A stretch of DNA of 41,405 bases, from positions 34,425-75,829 of the forward strand of contig DGSK01000031.1 of the NCBI GenBank assembly GCA_002393955.1, in the 5' to 3' direction. Position 1 is the stretch's first letter; every line of letters begins with the position of its first letter. A model generated the notes under the pieces. It was not told the DNA's origin. It made no database searches and saw only the letters and a program-made list of their open reading frames with translations. The translations under genes and the position numbers were made by a program. Below are positions 16,642 to 24,339 of this stretch, one piece after another. The DNA is from Lachnospiraceae bacterium UBA4364 (GTDB lineage Bacteria; Bacillota; Clostridia; Lachnospirales; Lachnospiraceae).

Positions 16642-17808
16642 CTACTTTAATATATTTGCGGAAATGACCATACGCTGAACTTCTGAAGTTCCTTCGTAGA
16701 TCTCTGTTATCTTAGCATCGCGCATCATACGCTCCACATCATACTCACGGATATAACCGTAACCGCCGTGAAGCTGTACAGCCTTTGTGGTAACTTCCAT
16801 AGCAACCTCGGCAGCATAAAGCTTTGCCATAGCTGCTTCTACTGAGTAGGAAATCTTAGGATTCTTTGTGTACTCATCCTTCTTGGCAGCGGCACTGTAT
16901 ACCATGTACTGAGCAGCCTGAACCTTTGTAGCCATGTCAGCAAGCTGGAACTGGGTGTTCTGGAACTGTGCGATAGATCTGCCAAACTGCTTTCTCTCTT
17001 TTACATATGCTATAGTTGTCTCAAGAGCACCCTCAGCAATACCGAGAGCCTGAGCAGCTATACCGATACGTCCGCCGTCAAGGGTGTGCATTGCTATGTT
17101 GAAGCCCTTACCCTTCTGGCCGAGCAGATTCTCCTTAGGGATCCTGCAGTCTGTGAAGATCAGCTCATAAGTTGATGAACCGCGGATACCCATCTTATTT
17201 TCCTTAACACCGAAAGAGAAACCGGGTGTTCCTTTCTCAACGATGAATGCTGAGATTTCTTTCATGAACTTACCGCGCTTCTCAATCTTTCCTGTAACAG
17301 CGAAGATTACATATACATCTGCTTCCTTACCGTTTGTGATGAAGCACTTTGATCCGTTGAGTACCCACTCGTCTCCGTCAAGAACAGCCTTTGTCTGCTG
17401 TCCCTGAGCGTCAGTACCTGCGCCGGGCTCTGTAAGGCCGAATGCACCAAGCTTTTCACCCTTTGCAAGGGGAATAAGGTACTTTTCCTTCTGCTCGGGT
17501 GTACCGTAGGTCATGATGGGATCTGCGCAAAGGGATGTGTGTGCGGAAAGGATAACACCTGTTGTACCGCAAACCTTTGAAAGCTCCTCAACTGCCATTA
17601 CATATGTCAGTATGTCGCAGCCCTGTCCGCCAAATTCCTTCGGAACGGGAATACCCAGGAAACCGAATTTTGCCATCTTATCAACAGTCTCTCTGGGGAA
17701 TCTCTCTTCCTCATCAGTCTGCTGCGCAAGAGGCTTTGCTTCATTCACGGCGAAATCTCTGAACAGCTGTCTCGCCATTTCATGCTGTTTGTCTAACGTG
17801 AATTCCAT
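16642..17808 (-). CDS. bcd: Butyryl-CoA dehydrogenase
   Basis: A 388-residue acyl-CoA dehydrogenase that reduces crotonyl-CoA to butyryl-CoA. Family signatures are FGLTEPGAGTDAQG, KCFITNG, MGIRGSSTYELIF, QLHGGYGYIREYDVERMMRDAKI and EIYEGTSEVQR, whose Glu (about 372) is the usual catalytic base. The length is standard. GGAGG precedes the ATG. It sits between hbd and etfB; an intergenic hairpin lies upstream. With EtfAB it forms the likely energy-conserving step of butyrate formation. Confidence 0.96.
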   Translation of the reverse strand: MEFTLDKQHEMARQLFRDFAVNEAKPLAQQTDEEERFPRETVDKMAKFGFLGIPVPKEFGGQGCDILTYVMAVEELSKVCGTTGVILSAHTSLCADPIMTYGTPEQKEKYLIPLAKGEKLGAFGLTEPGAGTDAQGQQTKAVLDGDEWVLNGSKCFITNGKEADVYVIFAVTGKIEKRGKFMKEISAFIVEKGTPGFSFGVKENKMGIRGSSTYELIFTDCRIPKENLLGQKGKGFNIAMHTLDGGRIGIAAQALGIAEGALETTIAYVKERKQFGRSIAQFQNTQFQLADMATKVQAAQYMVYSAAAKKDEYTKNPKISYSVEAAMAKLYAAEVAMEVTTKAVQLHGGYGYIREYDVERMMRDAKITEIYEGTSEVQRMVISANILK

Positions 17809-17841
17809 CTTGTTTTGTATCCTCCATAATTTAATTAAATC

Positions 17842-17866
17842 CCGGTCTGTGGATCACACAGACCGG
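17842..17866 (-). other. Intergenic hairpin between hbd and bcd
   Basis: A perfect 10-bp GC-rich stem (17842-17851 with 17857-17866) and 5-base loop, with no T run after it on the minus strand. It sits in the 73-base gap and may stabilise or process the mRNA instead of ending it. Confidence 0.6.
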
Positions 17867-17881
17867 AACTCTGTGCACTGT

Positions 17882-18754
17882 TTATTTATCTGTAGGAACC
17901 TTGCCGCCGTCAGCATAATTGTAGAAACCGATACCGGTCTTTACACCAAGCTTCTTTGCACGAACCATCTTCTTGAGAAGAGGAGCGGGACGATACTTGG
18001 AATCACCTGTCTCAGCGTAGAGAACTTCCATGATAGCAAGCACGATATCAAGTCCAACATAGTCACCAAGCTCAAGGGGACCCATAGGATGATTTGCGCC
18101 AAGCTTCATAGCATTGTCGATACCCTCGATATCAGATACGCCTTCAGAATATACGAAGATACCTTCGTTGATGAGCGGGATAAGGATACGGTTTACTACG
18201 AAACCGGGTGCCTCATTAACCTGTACGGGAGTCTTGCCAAGCTTTACAGAGATATCCTTAACCTGGTTAACAAGATCTGCCGGTGTATTAGCACCTGCGA
18301 TAACCTCGATAAGCTTCATGCGGTCAGCAGGATTGAAGAAATGCATTCCTACGATAGGCTTGGGAAGTCCTTCGCCTATCTCCGTGATAGATAATGATGA
18401 AGTATTTGAAGCAAAGATGCAGTTGTCATTCTTTACTACATTCTCCATGAGATCCTTGAAGCAATCCTTTTTGATCTGCATTACTTCGAGAGCAGCCTCG
18501 ACTACGATATCAGGGTCTGTTGCTATGGAATTAAGTCCTGTCTCGAATTTAGCAAGATATGAATCAACAGCTGCCTGATCCATCTTTCCCTTTGAAACAA
18601 GCTTCTCATATCCCTTTTTGATCTTTGCAAGTCCGCCCTCGGCAAACTCCGTCTTGATGTCGCACAGATAAACCTTCTCGAAGTCGTCACACTGTGCAAA
18701 AGCCTTTGCGATGCCCTGTCCCATTGTACCGGCACCAATTACTGCTACCTTCAT
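17882..18754 (-). CDS. hbd: 3-hydroxybutyryl-CoA dehydrogenase
   Basis: A 290-residue enzyme that reduces acetoacetyl-CoA to 3-hydroxybutyryl-CoA with NAD(P)H. The nucleotide-binding motif VIGAGTMGQGIAKA is at residues 5-18, SNTSSLSITEI near 116, and the catalytic His138 (GMHFFNP) and Glu150 (KLIEVI) are present. The C-terminal dimerisation domain has APGFVVNRILIPLINEG and ANHPMGPLELGDYVGLD. AAGGAGG precedes the ATG. It is the third gene of the butyrate operon. Confidence 0.97.
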   Translation of the reverse strand: MKVAVIGAGTMGQGIAKAFAQCDDFEKVYLCDIKTEFAEGGLAKIKKGYEKLVSKGKMDQAAVDSYLAKFETGLNSIATDPDIVVEAALEVMQIKKDCFKDLMENVVKNDNCIFASNTSSLSITEIGEGLPKPIVGMHFFNPADRMKLIEVIAGANTPADLVNQVKDISVKLGKTPVQVNEAPGFVVNRILIPLINEGIFVYSEGVSDIEGIDNAMKLGANHPMGPLELGDYVGLDIVLAIMEVLYAETGDSKYRPAPLLKKMVRAKKLGVKTGIGFYNYADGGKVPTDK

Positions 18755-18793
18755 TTTATATCCTCCTTATTTTTTATTAACAAAATCATATAC

Positions 18794-18809
18794 TGCGGAT
18801 CACTCCGCA
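18794..18809 (-). other. Short hairpin between crt and hbd
   Basis: TGCGGA and TCCGCA (18794-18799, 18804-18809) form a 6-bp stem with a 4-base loop in the 74-base crt-hbd gap. There is no T run. Confidence 0.45.
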
Positions 18810-18828
18810 CTCACACGATCCGTATGTA

Positions 18829-19623
18829 TTATTCGTTCTTGAATGCTACCTTCTTAACCTTGGCAGGATCATCCTTTTTACGAAGGAAATTTGCCATACC
18901 TTCTTTCTGGTCATATGACTCAAAGCAGTCACCAAAAAGCTTCTCTTCGATCACTACAGCCTCATCTATGGATACCTGAAGTCCTTCGTTGATAGCCTTC
19001 TTGCAGTTTCTTACAGCAATGGGTGCGTTGCCTGCAATAGTGGAAGCAAGCTTCATAGCTTCATCCATAAGCTCTGCCTGGGGATATACTGCATTTACCA
19101 GACCGATACGAAGCGCCTCATCAGCCTTGATATTTCTTGCTGTGTAGATAAGCTGCTTAGCCATTCCGGGTCCTACTATACGTGCAAGCCTCTGTGTACC
19201 GCCGAAACCGGGCGTGATACCTAAGCCAACTTCAGGCTGACCGAACATTGCATTGTCGGAGCAGATACGGATATCACAGCTCATGGATATCTCGCAGCCG
19301 CCGCCAAGAGCAAAGCCGTTGATCGCTGCGATAACAGGAACAGGGAAATTCTCAAGCTTAAGGAAAACATCATTTCCCTTCTTGCCGAAAGCTTCACCCT
19401 CTGCCTTTGTAAGAGTGCTCATCTCTCCGATGTCTGCACCTGCAACAAATGACTTTTCGCCTGCGCCTGTAAGTATCAGGCATCTTACTGTTGCAAGATC
19501 AACAGCATCAAGAGCCTCGCTAAGCTCGTCAAGTACCTGTGAATTAAGGGCATTGAGAGCCTTTTCTCTGTTAATGGTAAGAACGCCTACAGCGTCCTTC
19601 TGCTCATATAAAATGTACTCCAT
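18829..19623 (-). CDS. crt: Crotonase (3-hydroxybutyryl-CoA dehydratase)
   Basis: A 264-residue enoyl-CoA hydratase-family enzyme converting 3-hydroxybutyryl-CoA to crotonyl-CoA. It shows KSFVAGADIGEM, NGFALGGGCEISMSCDIRI and FGQPEVGLGITPGFGGTQRL, the last with the catalytic Glu; these stretches look very like clostridial Crt. The position between thl and hbd supports this specific role. AAAGGAG precedes the ATG. A 156-base gap with two hairpins separates it from thl. Confidence 0.96.
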   Translation of the reverse strand: MEYILYEQKDAVGVLTINREKALNALNSQVLDELSEALDAVDLATVRCLILTGAGEKSFVAGADIGEMSTLTKAEGEAFGKKGNDVFLKLENFPVPVIAAINGFALGGGCEISMSCDIRICSDNAMFGQPEVGLGITPGFGGTQRLARIVGPGMAKQLIYTARNIKADEALRIGLVNAVYPQAELMDEAMKLASTIAGNAPIAVRNCKKAINEGLQVSIDEAVVIEEKLFGDCFESYDQKEGMANFLRKKDDPAKVKKVAFKNE

Positions 19624-19739
19624 TTTTCTCCTTTCCGCCGCATTTTGCGGTATCAGTTTTTAATAAAGCATAACTGTTCAGAACCTTAAGTTTCTTCCAG
19701 TCACGGCTGATTTGAATAGTTTTTGAACAGTAACATTAA

Positions 19740-19771
19740 AACACCCTGCCGGCACTTGCCGGCAAGGTGTT
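19740..19771 (-). terminator. Strong hairpin after thl (partial terminator)
   Basis: A 15-bp GC-rich stem with one G-T pair (19740-19754 with 19757-19771) begins 9 bases behind the thl stop and is followed by only TTTTAATG on the minus strand. It could reduce read-through into crt, giving more thl than downstream mRNA. No second clear promoter is seen in the rest of the gap; a small CCGC/GCGG hairpin lies just before the crt Shine-Dalgarno. Confidence 0.55.
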
Positions 19772-19779
19772 CATAATAA

Positions 19780-20979
19780 TTATTCGTATCTTTCAACTAT
19801 TGTTGCACAACCCATACCGCCGCCGATGCAAAGTGTAGCAAGACCTTTCTTAGCACCCTTTGCTTCCATCTCGTGAAGCAGTGTTACAAGGATACGTGCT
19901 CCGGATGCACCTACGGGGTGTCCAAGTGCGATAGCTCCGCCGTTGGGATTGAGCTGCTTGTCAACATCAATACCAAGCTCCTTACCTACTGCAACAGACT
20001 GAGCTGCGAATGCCTCGTTAGCCTCGATGATATCGAAGTCTTCGATCTTGTAGCCGGCCTTTGCCATAGCCTTCTTTGTTGCGGGAACAGGACCGATACC
20101 CATTACCTCGGGACGGCAGCCTGCAAGTGCACCTGCTACGAATGTAGCCATAGGCTTAACACCAAGCTCCTTAGCCTTGTCTTCGCTCATAACAACGATT
20201 GCTGCTGCACCGTCGTTGATACCGGAAGCATTACCTGCAGTTACGAATCCATCAGGATTGATAGGTCTCATACCTGCGAGCTTCTCAACTGTCATACCTG
20301 CACGAGGGCCTTCATCTGTATCGAAGATAACAGTCTCTTTCTTCTTCTTAACTTCTACAGGAACGATCTCCTTCTTGAAAGCGCCGTTCTTCTGAGCAGC
20401 CTCAGCCTTGTTCTGGCTCTTTACTGCAAACTCATCCAGCTCTTCTCTGGTAAGTCCCCACTCACGGCAGATATTGTCTGCTGTTGTGATCATATGATAA
20501 TCGTTGAAAGCATCCCAAAGTGCATCGTTTACCATAGTATCAACGAGTGCGCCCTTGCTCTGGCTGGGCCATGTCATACGATAACCATAACGGCCCTGGG
20601 GAATTGCATAAGGAGCCATCGACATGTTCTCCATACCGCCTGCTACCACGATATCAGCATCACCTGCTGCGATCATCTGAGCAGCCATGTTTACACAGTT
20701 AAGACCTGAACCGCATACTACGTTAACGGTAACTGCCGGAACTTCATTGGGAAGTCCTGCACCGATTGATGCCTGACGAGCCACATTCTGTCCCTGACCT
20801 GCCTGGATAACGCAGCCCATGTATACATGGTCTACATCCTCAGGCTTAACTCCTGCACGGTTAAGCGCCTCCTTGATCACGATCGAACCAAGCTTAGCAG
20901 CAGGAATGGTGGATAATCCGCCACCCATTGTTCCGATAGCCGTACGGCATGCACCTGCTAATACGATTTTCTTTGACAT
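19780..20979 (-). CDS. thl: Acetyl-CoA acetyltransferase (thiolase)
   Basis: A 399-residue biosynthetic thiolase that condenses two acetyl-CoA to acetoacetyl-CoA, the entry to butyrate formation. The catalytic triad is visible: Cys89 (NVVCGSGLNC), His354 (ALGHPVGASGARI) and Cys384 (CIGGGMGCA). NASGINDGAAAIVVMSE is also typical. Length is normal. GGAGGAAAAGC precedes the ATG. It is the first gene of the operon and is preceded by a clear promoter. Confidence 0.97.
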   Translation of the reverse strand: MSKKIVLAGACRTAIGTMGGGLSTIPAAKLGSIVIKEALNRAGVKPEDVDHVYMGCVIQAGQGQNVARQASIGAGLPNEVPAVTVNVVCGSGLNCVNMAAQMIAAGDADIVVAGGMENMSMAPYAIPQGRYGYRMTWPSQSKGALVDTMVNDALWDAFNDYHMITTADNICREWGLTREELDEFAVKSQNKAEAAQKNGAFKKEIVPVEVKKKKETVIFDTDEGPRAGMTVEKLAGMRPINPDGFVTAGNASGINDGAAAIVVMSEDKAKELGVKPMATFVAGALAGCRPEVMGIGPVPATKKAMAKAGYKIEDFDIIEANEAFAAQSVAVGKELGIDVDKQLNPNGGAIALGHPVGASGARILVTLLHEMEAKGAKKGLATLCIGGGMGCATIVERYE

Positions 20980-21040
20980 TGCTTTTCCTCCGTTTTCCCT
21001 TTTATTGTTACATTAATGTTTCATATAGTCATGCCCACAT

Positions 21041-21070
21041 ATTCTAACATAGAGAACGGTATATTTGCAA
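21041..21070 (-). promoter_or_regulatory. Promoter of the butyrate operon
   Basis: TTGCAA (21065-21070), 18-base spacer and TAGAAT (21041-21046) with an upstream TGT (extended -10) on the minus strand. The leader to thl is about 55 bases. Confidence 0.7.
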
Positions 21071-21181
21071 TTAAAGTATTTGGGGTTTTTAAGGATTTTA
21101 TTAAGATTTTGCACATAAAAAAGAACATGGTTTACATAAGTTCATCTGCTTAATTTACATAACAATTTCATGGTATGCCAT

Positions 21182-21219
21182 AAAAAAAGGAGTCACTGTA
21201 TTTACCCAATGACTCCTTT
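21182..21219 (-). terminator. Terminator of the GH5 gene
   Basis: AAAGGAGTCA pairs with TGACTCCTTT (21210-21219 with 21186-21195), with a 14-base loop and a run of seven T on the minus strand. It lies 14 bases behind the GH5 stop. Confidence 0.85.
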
Positions 21220-21233
21220 AAATTTACGATTTC

Positions 21234-23177
21234 TTACAGTCCCTTTGCATCACTTAAGCTTATTCCGTTTCCTGCCGTTCCGAGAGGGATCTTATGATCG
21301 AGGCCGACGAACTTGCCATTCTCCTGCCACAGGACTTCCTTCACGAAATCATATTTTTCAGCATCCCATGTGACAAAGTCATCTTTTACCAGTCCGCCGG
21401 TATCACCTGAATTGGCATTATAGCACCAGAAAGTATGGTTCAGATGGTAGGTACCTATAAGCGTACGCATATGCGTCATCCATGTGATGTTCGGCTCTGT
21501 CATATAGCCGCCCCACTCACCTATGAGAAGAGGTGCGGTCTTATTCTCATAGATATAGAACCAGTTGTCATGCCAGCAGTCCTTCATAAGGGAATCGTAG
21601 GTATAATTTCCTTCAAACCAGGGCTGCTTATATACGGTAGGCCCGTAATCATGAGGTGAATAAACCAGCTTGTTATTGTACTTCCCCAGATCAACAGGAT
21701 AATCAGCTACACCGCGGAGATTTCCGCCCCACCAGTTGAAATAATAATCCTTCTCGTTGGTTGAAGCAAAGCTTCCGTTGGTCTTTATATCTATGGGATA
21801 GATTTCCGTCCCCTCAACCATTATAAGTACGTTGGGATTTTTAGCCAGCACAGCTGCTGCCGCCTGCTCTGCTTCGTATTTCCAGTTGTTGGCATCCTTG
21901 GAATCATTCCAAATGGCTGCGTTATCACCTTCAAAAGGCTTGCCGTGAGGCTCGTTCTTCAGATCAAAAGCGATGATGGTATCATCATTTGCATACCGTT
22001 CTGCGATCCAGGCAAGTGCCTCCCTGTACTGAGCCTCAGTTATCTTATCCGTATACCAGAGATTTACGACATGTCCTGATGCATCCGTCTCGGCGCAGTG
22101 TATATCAAGCATTATCTTCAATCCGTTGGCCCTGCACTGACCTACTACATAATCGAAGATCTCAAGGGAGTCCATACCTACGAGATATGAATTTGTTGCC
22201 TGGTTAAAGTTTGCATCCGGTGCATTGCCTGACTTCCACTGAAGTATAAGTTCAGCCGAAATAGGCACACGGAGCAGATTGAAGCCATGGTCTGCTATAG
22301 CCTGCAATGAGGTATTAAGGTCACTGTTCCATAGTCCGTCAAAAGTATTTGTGCCGGTATTGTAGCCGAACCAGTTGCATCCGGTGAGCCATACCTGCTT
22401 ACCGTTACTGTCATAGATACCGTTTCCGTCTGTATGCAGCCAGTCATCCGTATCTGCAGCCGGCACATTAAGCGCACCTGCATTTGGCACATTGGCAGCA
22501 CTTGAATTATCCTGACTCTGACTGCTTGAAGCATTATTCTGCTGTGTATCCTGAGACTGGGTGGTCGTTCCCGTAGATTTAAGCGAGCCTGCAGTCAGCT
22601 CATAATTCATGTCACCATCTACCCCTGCAAGTATCATACCTATCTCGATATTTCCTCCATTGGGTATCTGTCCGTTATAATCGGCATTCGTTATGGTGAG
22701 CACACCTCCCTGGATACTGTAATTTCCGTTCCAGCCGTCACCCAGAGTAGCATTCCCCACATTTACGGTAAGTTTCCAACCGTCAACATCCATGCCGGAT
22801 TTGTTCACAATTTTTATGGTGTACTTGCTGTTTACAGGTGCATCTCCCCAGCTTTCCTCTTCTTTTATCTCTGCATAAAAGCCATTTGAATCAGTGCTTC
22901 CTGAGGCTGTACCTTCCTGTGCATTCGTATCTGAAGCGCCTGATGCCTCTGAAGCCGCCGAAGTATCTGATGTCTCTGCCGCATCGGCCGCCATCTCCGT
23001 CACATCACCGGTTCCGGTCTCCGCAGCAGCAGCTGCCGTCTGAGCAGCATTTTCCTCGCCCTTGTCCGTCTTCTTTCCTATACTCAGAAAGAATACAGCC
23101 GACAGACCGCCAACTATCACTGTCACGGCAATGGCAATGATCAGAGCCTTTTTAGAACTGTCCATTGATTTCCACAT
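21234..23177 (-). CDS. Membrane-anchored GH5 endoglucanase with CBM2-like module
   Basis: A 647-residue probable endo-beta-1,4-glucanase. Order: short cytoplasmic tail, one membrane helix (about 11-33), Ala/Ser/Thr/acid-rich linker, CBM2-like module (about 95-195, WKLTVNVGNATLGDGWNGNYS), Gln/Ser/Asn linker, then the GH5 domain (about 240-630). GH5 signatures are LTGCNWFGYNTG, LLRVPIS, FDLKNEPHG (acid/base Glu) and LLIGEWGG (nucleophile Glu); similarity to Acidothermus E1 suggests subfamily 1. The helix has no evident cleavage site, so it is probably tethered outside the cell. A TTG 12 bases upstream is in frame, but GGAGGT sits just before the ATG at 23177, so that start is preferred. Confidence 0.92.
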   Translation of the reverse strand: MWKSMDSSKKALIIAIAVTVIVGGLSAVFFLSIGKKTDKGEENAAQTAAAAAETGTGDVTEMAADAAETSDTSAASEASGASDTNAQEGTASGSTDSNGFYAEIKEEESWGDAPVNSKYTIKIVNKSGMDVDGWKLTVNVGNATLGDGWNGNYSIQGGVLTITNADYNGQIPNGGNIEIGMILAGVDGDMNYELTAGSLKSTGTTTQSQDTQQNNASSSQSQDNSSAANVPNAGALNVPAADTDDWLHTDGNGIYDSNGKQVWLTGCNWFGYNTGTNTFDGLWNSDLNTSLQAIADHGFNLLRVPISAELILQWKSGNAPDANFNQATNSYLVGMDSLEIFDYVVGQCRANGLKIMLDIHCAETDASGHVVNLWYTDKITEAQYREALAWIAERYANDDTIIAFDLKNEPHGKPFEGDNAAIWNDSKDANNWKYEAEQAAAAVLAKNPNVLIMVEGTEIYPIDIKTNGSFASTNEKDYYFNWWGGNLRGVADYPVDLGKYNNKLVYSPHDYGPTVYKQPWFEGNYTYDSLMKDCWHDNWFYIYENKTAPLLIGEWGGYMTEPNITWMTHMRTLIGTYHLNHTFWCYNANSGDTGGLVKDDFVTWDAEKYDFVKEVLWQENGKFVGLDHKIPLGTAGNGISLSDAKGL

Positions 23178-23197
23178 ACAAACCTCCAATTAACAAC

Positions 23198-23226
23198 TTG
23201 CACGCTTAATTTTCAGGATTTAAAAT
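23198..23226 (+). promoter_or_regulatory. Promoter for the 23266 gene
   Basis: TTGCAC (23198-23203), 17-base spacer, TAAAAT (23221-23226). Leader of about 33 bases. Confidence 0.7.
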
Positions 23227-23265
23227 AATCTTAACCGTAATACAACAACCGAAAGGAGAGTACCT

Positions 23266-23577
23266 ATGTTCATAAAATACGAATGCACCGATGCCGGCAG
23301 TTCCGGAACAACTACCGAAATCTGCACTTTTTACGGCATCCGTTACAACCGCAACGGCTTTGCGGTACTTTCAACAGAACACTCCCATCATGATTACCTG
23401 CTCCCCATGTCCTTTCAGGAATTCGGCAGATTCTCCGAGAAGATTGCCGCTTTCATAAACAAAGGAGTAAAGATCCTCTCGATAAACGGTTCCCCCGTTT
23501 ACCGGGTACGAAGGGGCGCCATGCTCCCGCTCGATAATACGGACCTTCTGGTATACGATATCGATCCATTATCCTGA
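23266..23577 (+). CDS. Hypothetical protein, 103 residues
   Basis: Not recognised. It is a small soluble protein with mixed strands and helices, no signal peptide, no membrane segment and no metal-binding cysteine pair. Notable are HSHHDYLLPMSFQEFGRF and a C-terminal half with KGVKILSINGSPVYRVRRG. GAAAGGAG lies before the ATG and a good promoter upstream. It is one of only two plus-strand protein genes in the window and is divergent from the cellulase. Confidence 0.8.
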   Translation: MFIKYECTDAGSSGTTTEICTFYGIRYNRNGFAVLSTEHSHHDYLLPMSFQEFGRFSEKIAAFINKGVKILSINGSPVYRVRRGAMLPLDNTDLLVYDIDPLS

Positions 23578-23616
23578 TTTCCTGTGTGTTACCCTAATGA
23601 TACACTTATATTGAAC

Positions 23617-23658
23617 AAAAATAAATGAAAAATAAACGAAAAATAAATCAAAATAAGG
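23617..23658 (+). repeat. A-tracts phased at 11 bp
   Basis: The unit AAAAATAAAYS repeats three times exactly at 11-base spacing (23617, 23628, 23639) with a partial fourth at 23650 that merges into the Shine-Dalgarno AAGGAA of the next gene. It makes an A-rich, probably unstructured leader or curved DNA. Confidence 0.6.
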
Positions 23659-23668
23659 AAAACTTATA

Positions 23669-24238
23669 ATGAATATCAGAAATTTTTTCCAGCTCATTCT
23701 GATATACGCAGTGCTGGTGCTTGCCGGCACCGTTGCATATATCATAAGCTTCAGAACCCCTCTTTTTTCCGGTACAGATGTATTCTTTTTCAGGGGGATC
23801 TACATCATATTATTCTGGGGCGTCGTCATAGCCGCAGCTATGCTGTGCCTTAAGTTTTTTAAATTTGGGGAGCTGATCACCGCAAGGGACGTCCTGCTCT
23901 TATTTGCCGGTTTCTGCTGCGTACATGTAGTGATCTTTACCCATCTCCCTGTTACCGCCGACCGTTCCATCACGGTATTTATGCTTGGCTATATGTCTGA
24001 CAATTCGGAGCAGGATTTTTCCGAGCAGGAGATAGAGGAATATTTCGTGTCAAAATATGTCGGTGAATATGAAGCCTTTGATAAAAGATTCCATGAACAG
24101 GTTTACTCCGGAACCATCGAAGAAACAAGTGAAGGCCGTTACCGGATAACCGAAAACGGGATACGCCTGATGAAAATCTATGACACCACAGCAAAGCTTT
24201 ATCTTCTGGATGACAAACTGATACATCCTTCCAAATGA
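23669..24238 (+). CDS. Hypothetical membrane protein with soluble C-terminal domain
   Basis: Not recognised. The 189-residue protein has hydrophobic helices at about 6-27, 40-65 and 72-95, then a soluble part (about 105-189) rich in acidic residues (EQDFSEQEIEEYFVSKYVGEY) with a short basic/acidic unit that could be a winged-helix-like fold (GRYRITENGIRLMKIYDTTAKLY). AAGGAA precedes the ATG. It follows the 103-residue gene by 91 bases and may be cotranscribed. Confidence 0.8.
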   Translation: MNIRNFFQLILIYAVLVLAGTVAYIISFRTPLFSGTDVFFFRGIYIILFWGVVIAAAMLCLKFFKFGELITARDVLLLFAGFCCVHVVIFTHLPVTADRSITVFMLGYMSDNSEQDFSEQEIEEYFVSKYVGEYEAFDKRFHEQVYSGTIEETSEGRYRITENGIRLMKIYDTTAKLYLLDDKLIHPSK

Positions 24239-24257
24239 CATGAAAGATCTCATAATC

Positions 24258-24288
24258 AAACGGCCGGGGTGATCTGCCCCGACCGTTT
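24258..24288. terminator. GC-rich hairpin between convergent genes
   Basis: AAACGG-C-CGGGG pairs with CCCCG-A-CCGTTT across a 9-base loop (one internal mismatch). T runs on either side are only three long, so it is a moderate terminator for the plus-strand gene and perhaps for the DUF975 gene. Confidence 0.5.
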
Positions 24289-24339
24289 ATATGATATAAG
24301 AAAATACATTTCCATATACTTCTTTATCAATATTTAATT

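Noticed and set aside
17513..18394. A 293-codon plus-strand open frame opposite bcd and hbd
   Set aside because: It is antisense to two clear enzyme genes, its translation is Cys/Ser/His-rich with no recognisable domain, and such frames arise from the codon use of highly expressed genes.
19873..20709. A 278-codon plus-strand open frame opposite thl
   Set aside because: Antisense to thiolase with a Cys-rich, repetitive translation and no ribosome binding site; a codon-use shadow.
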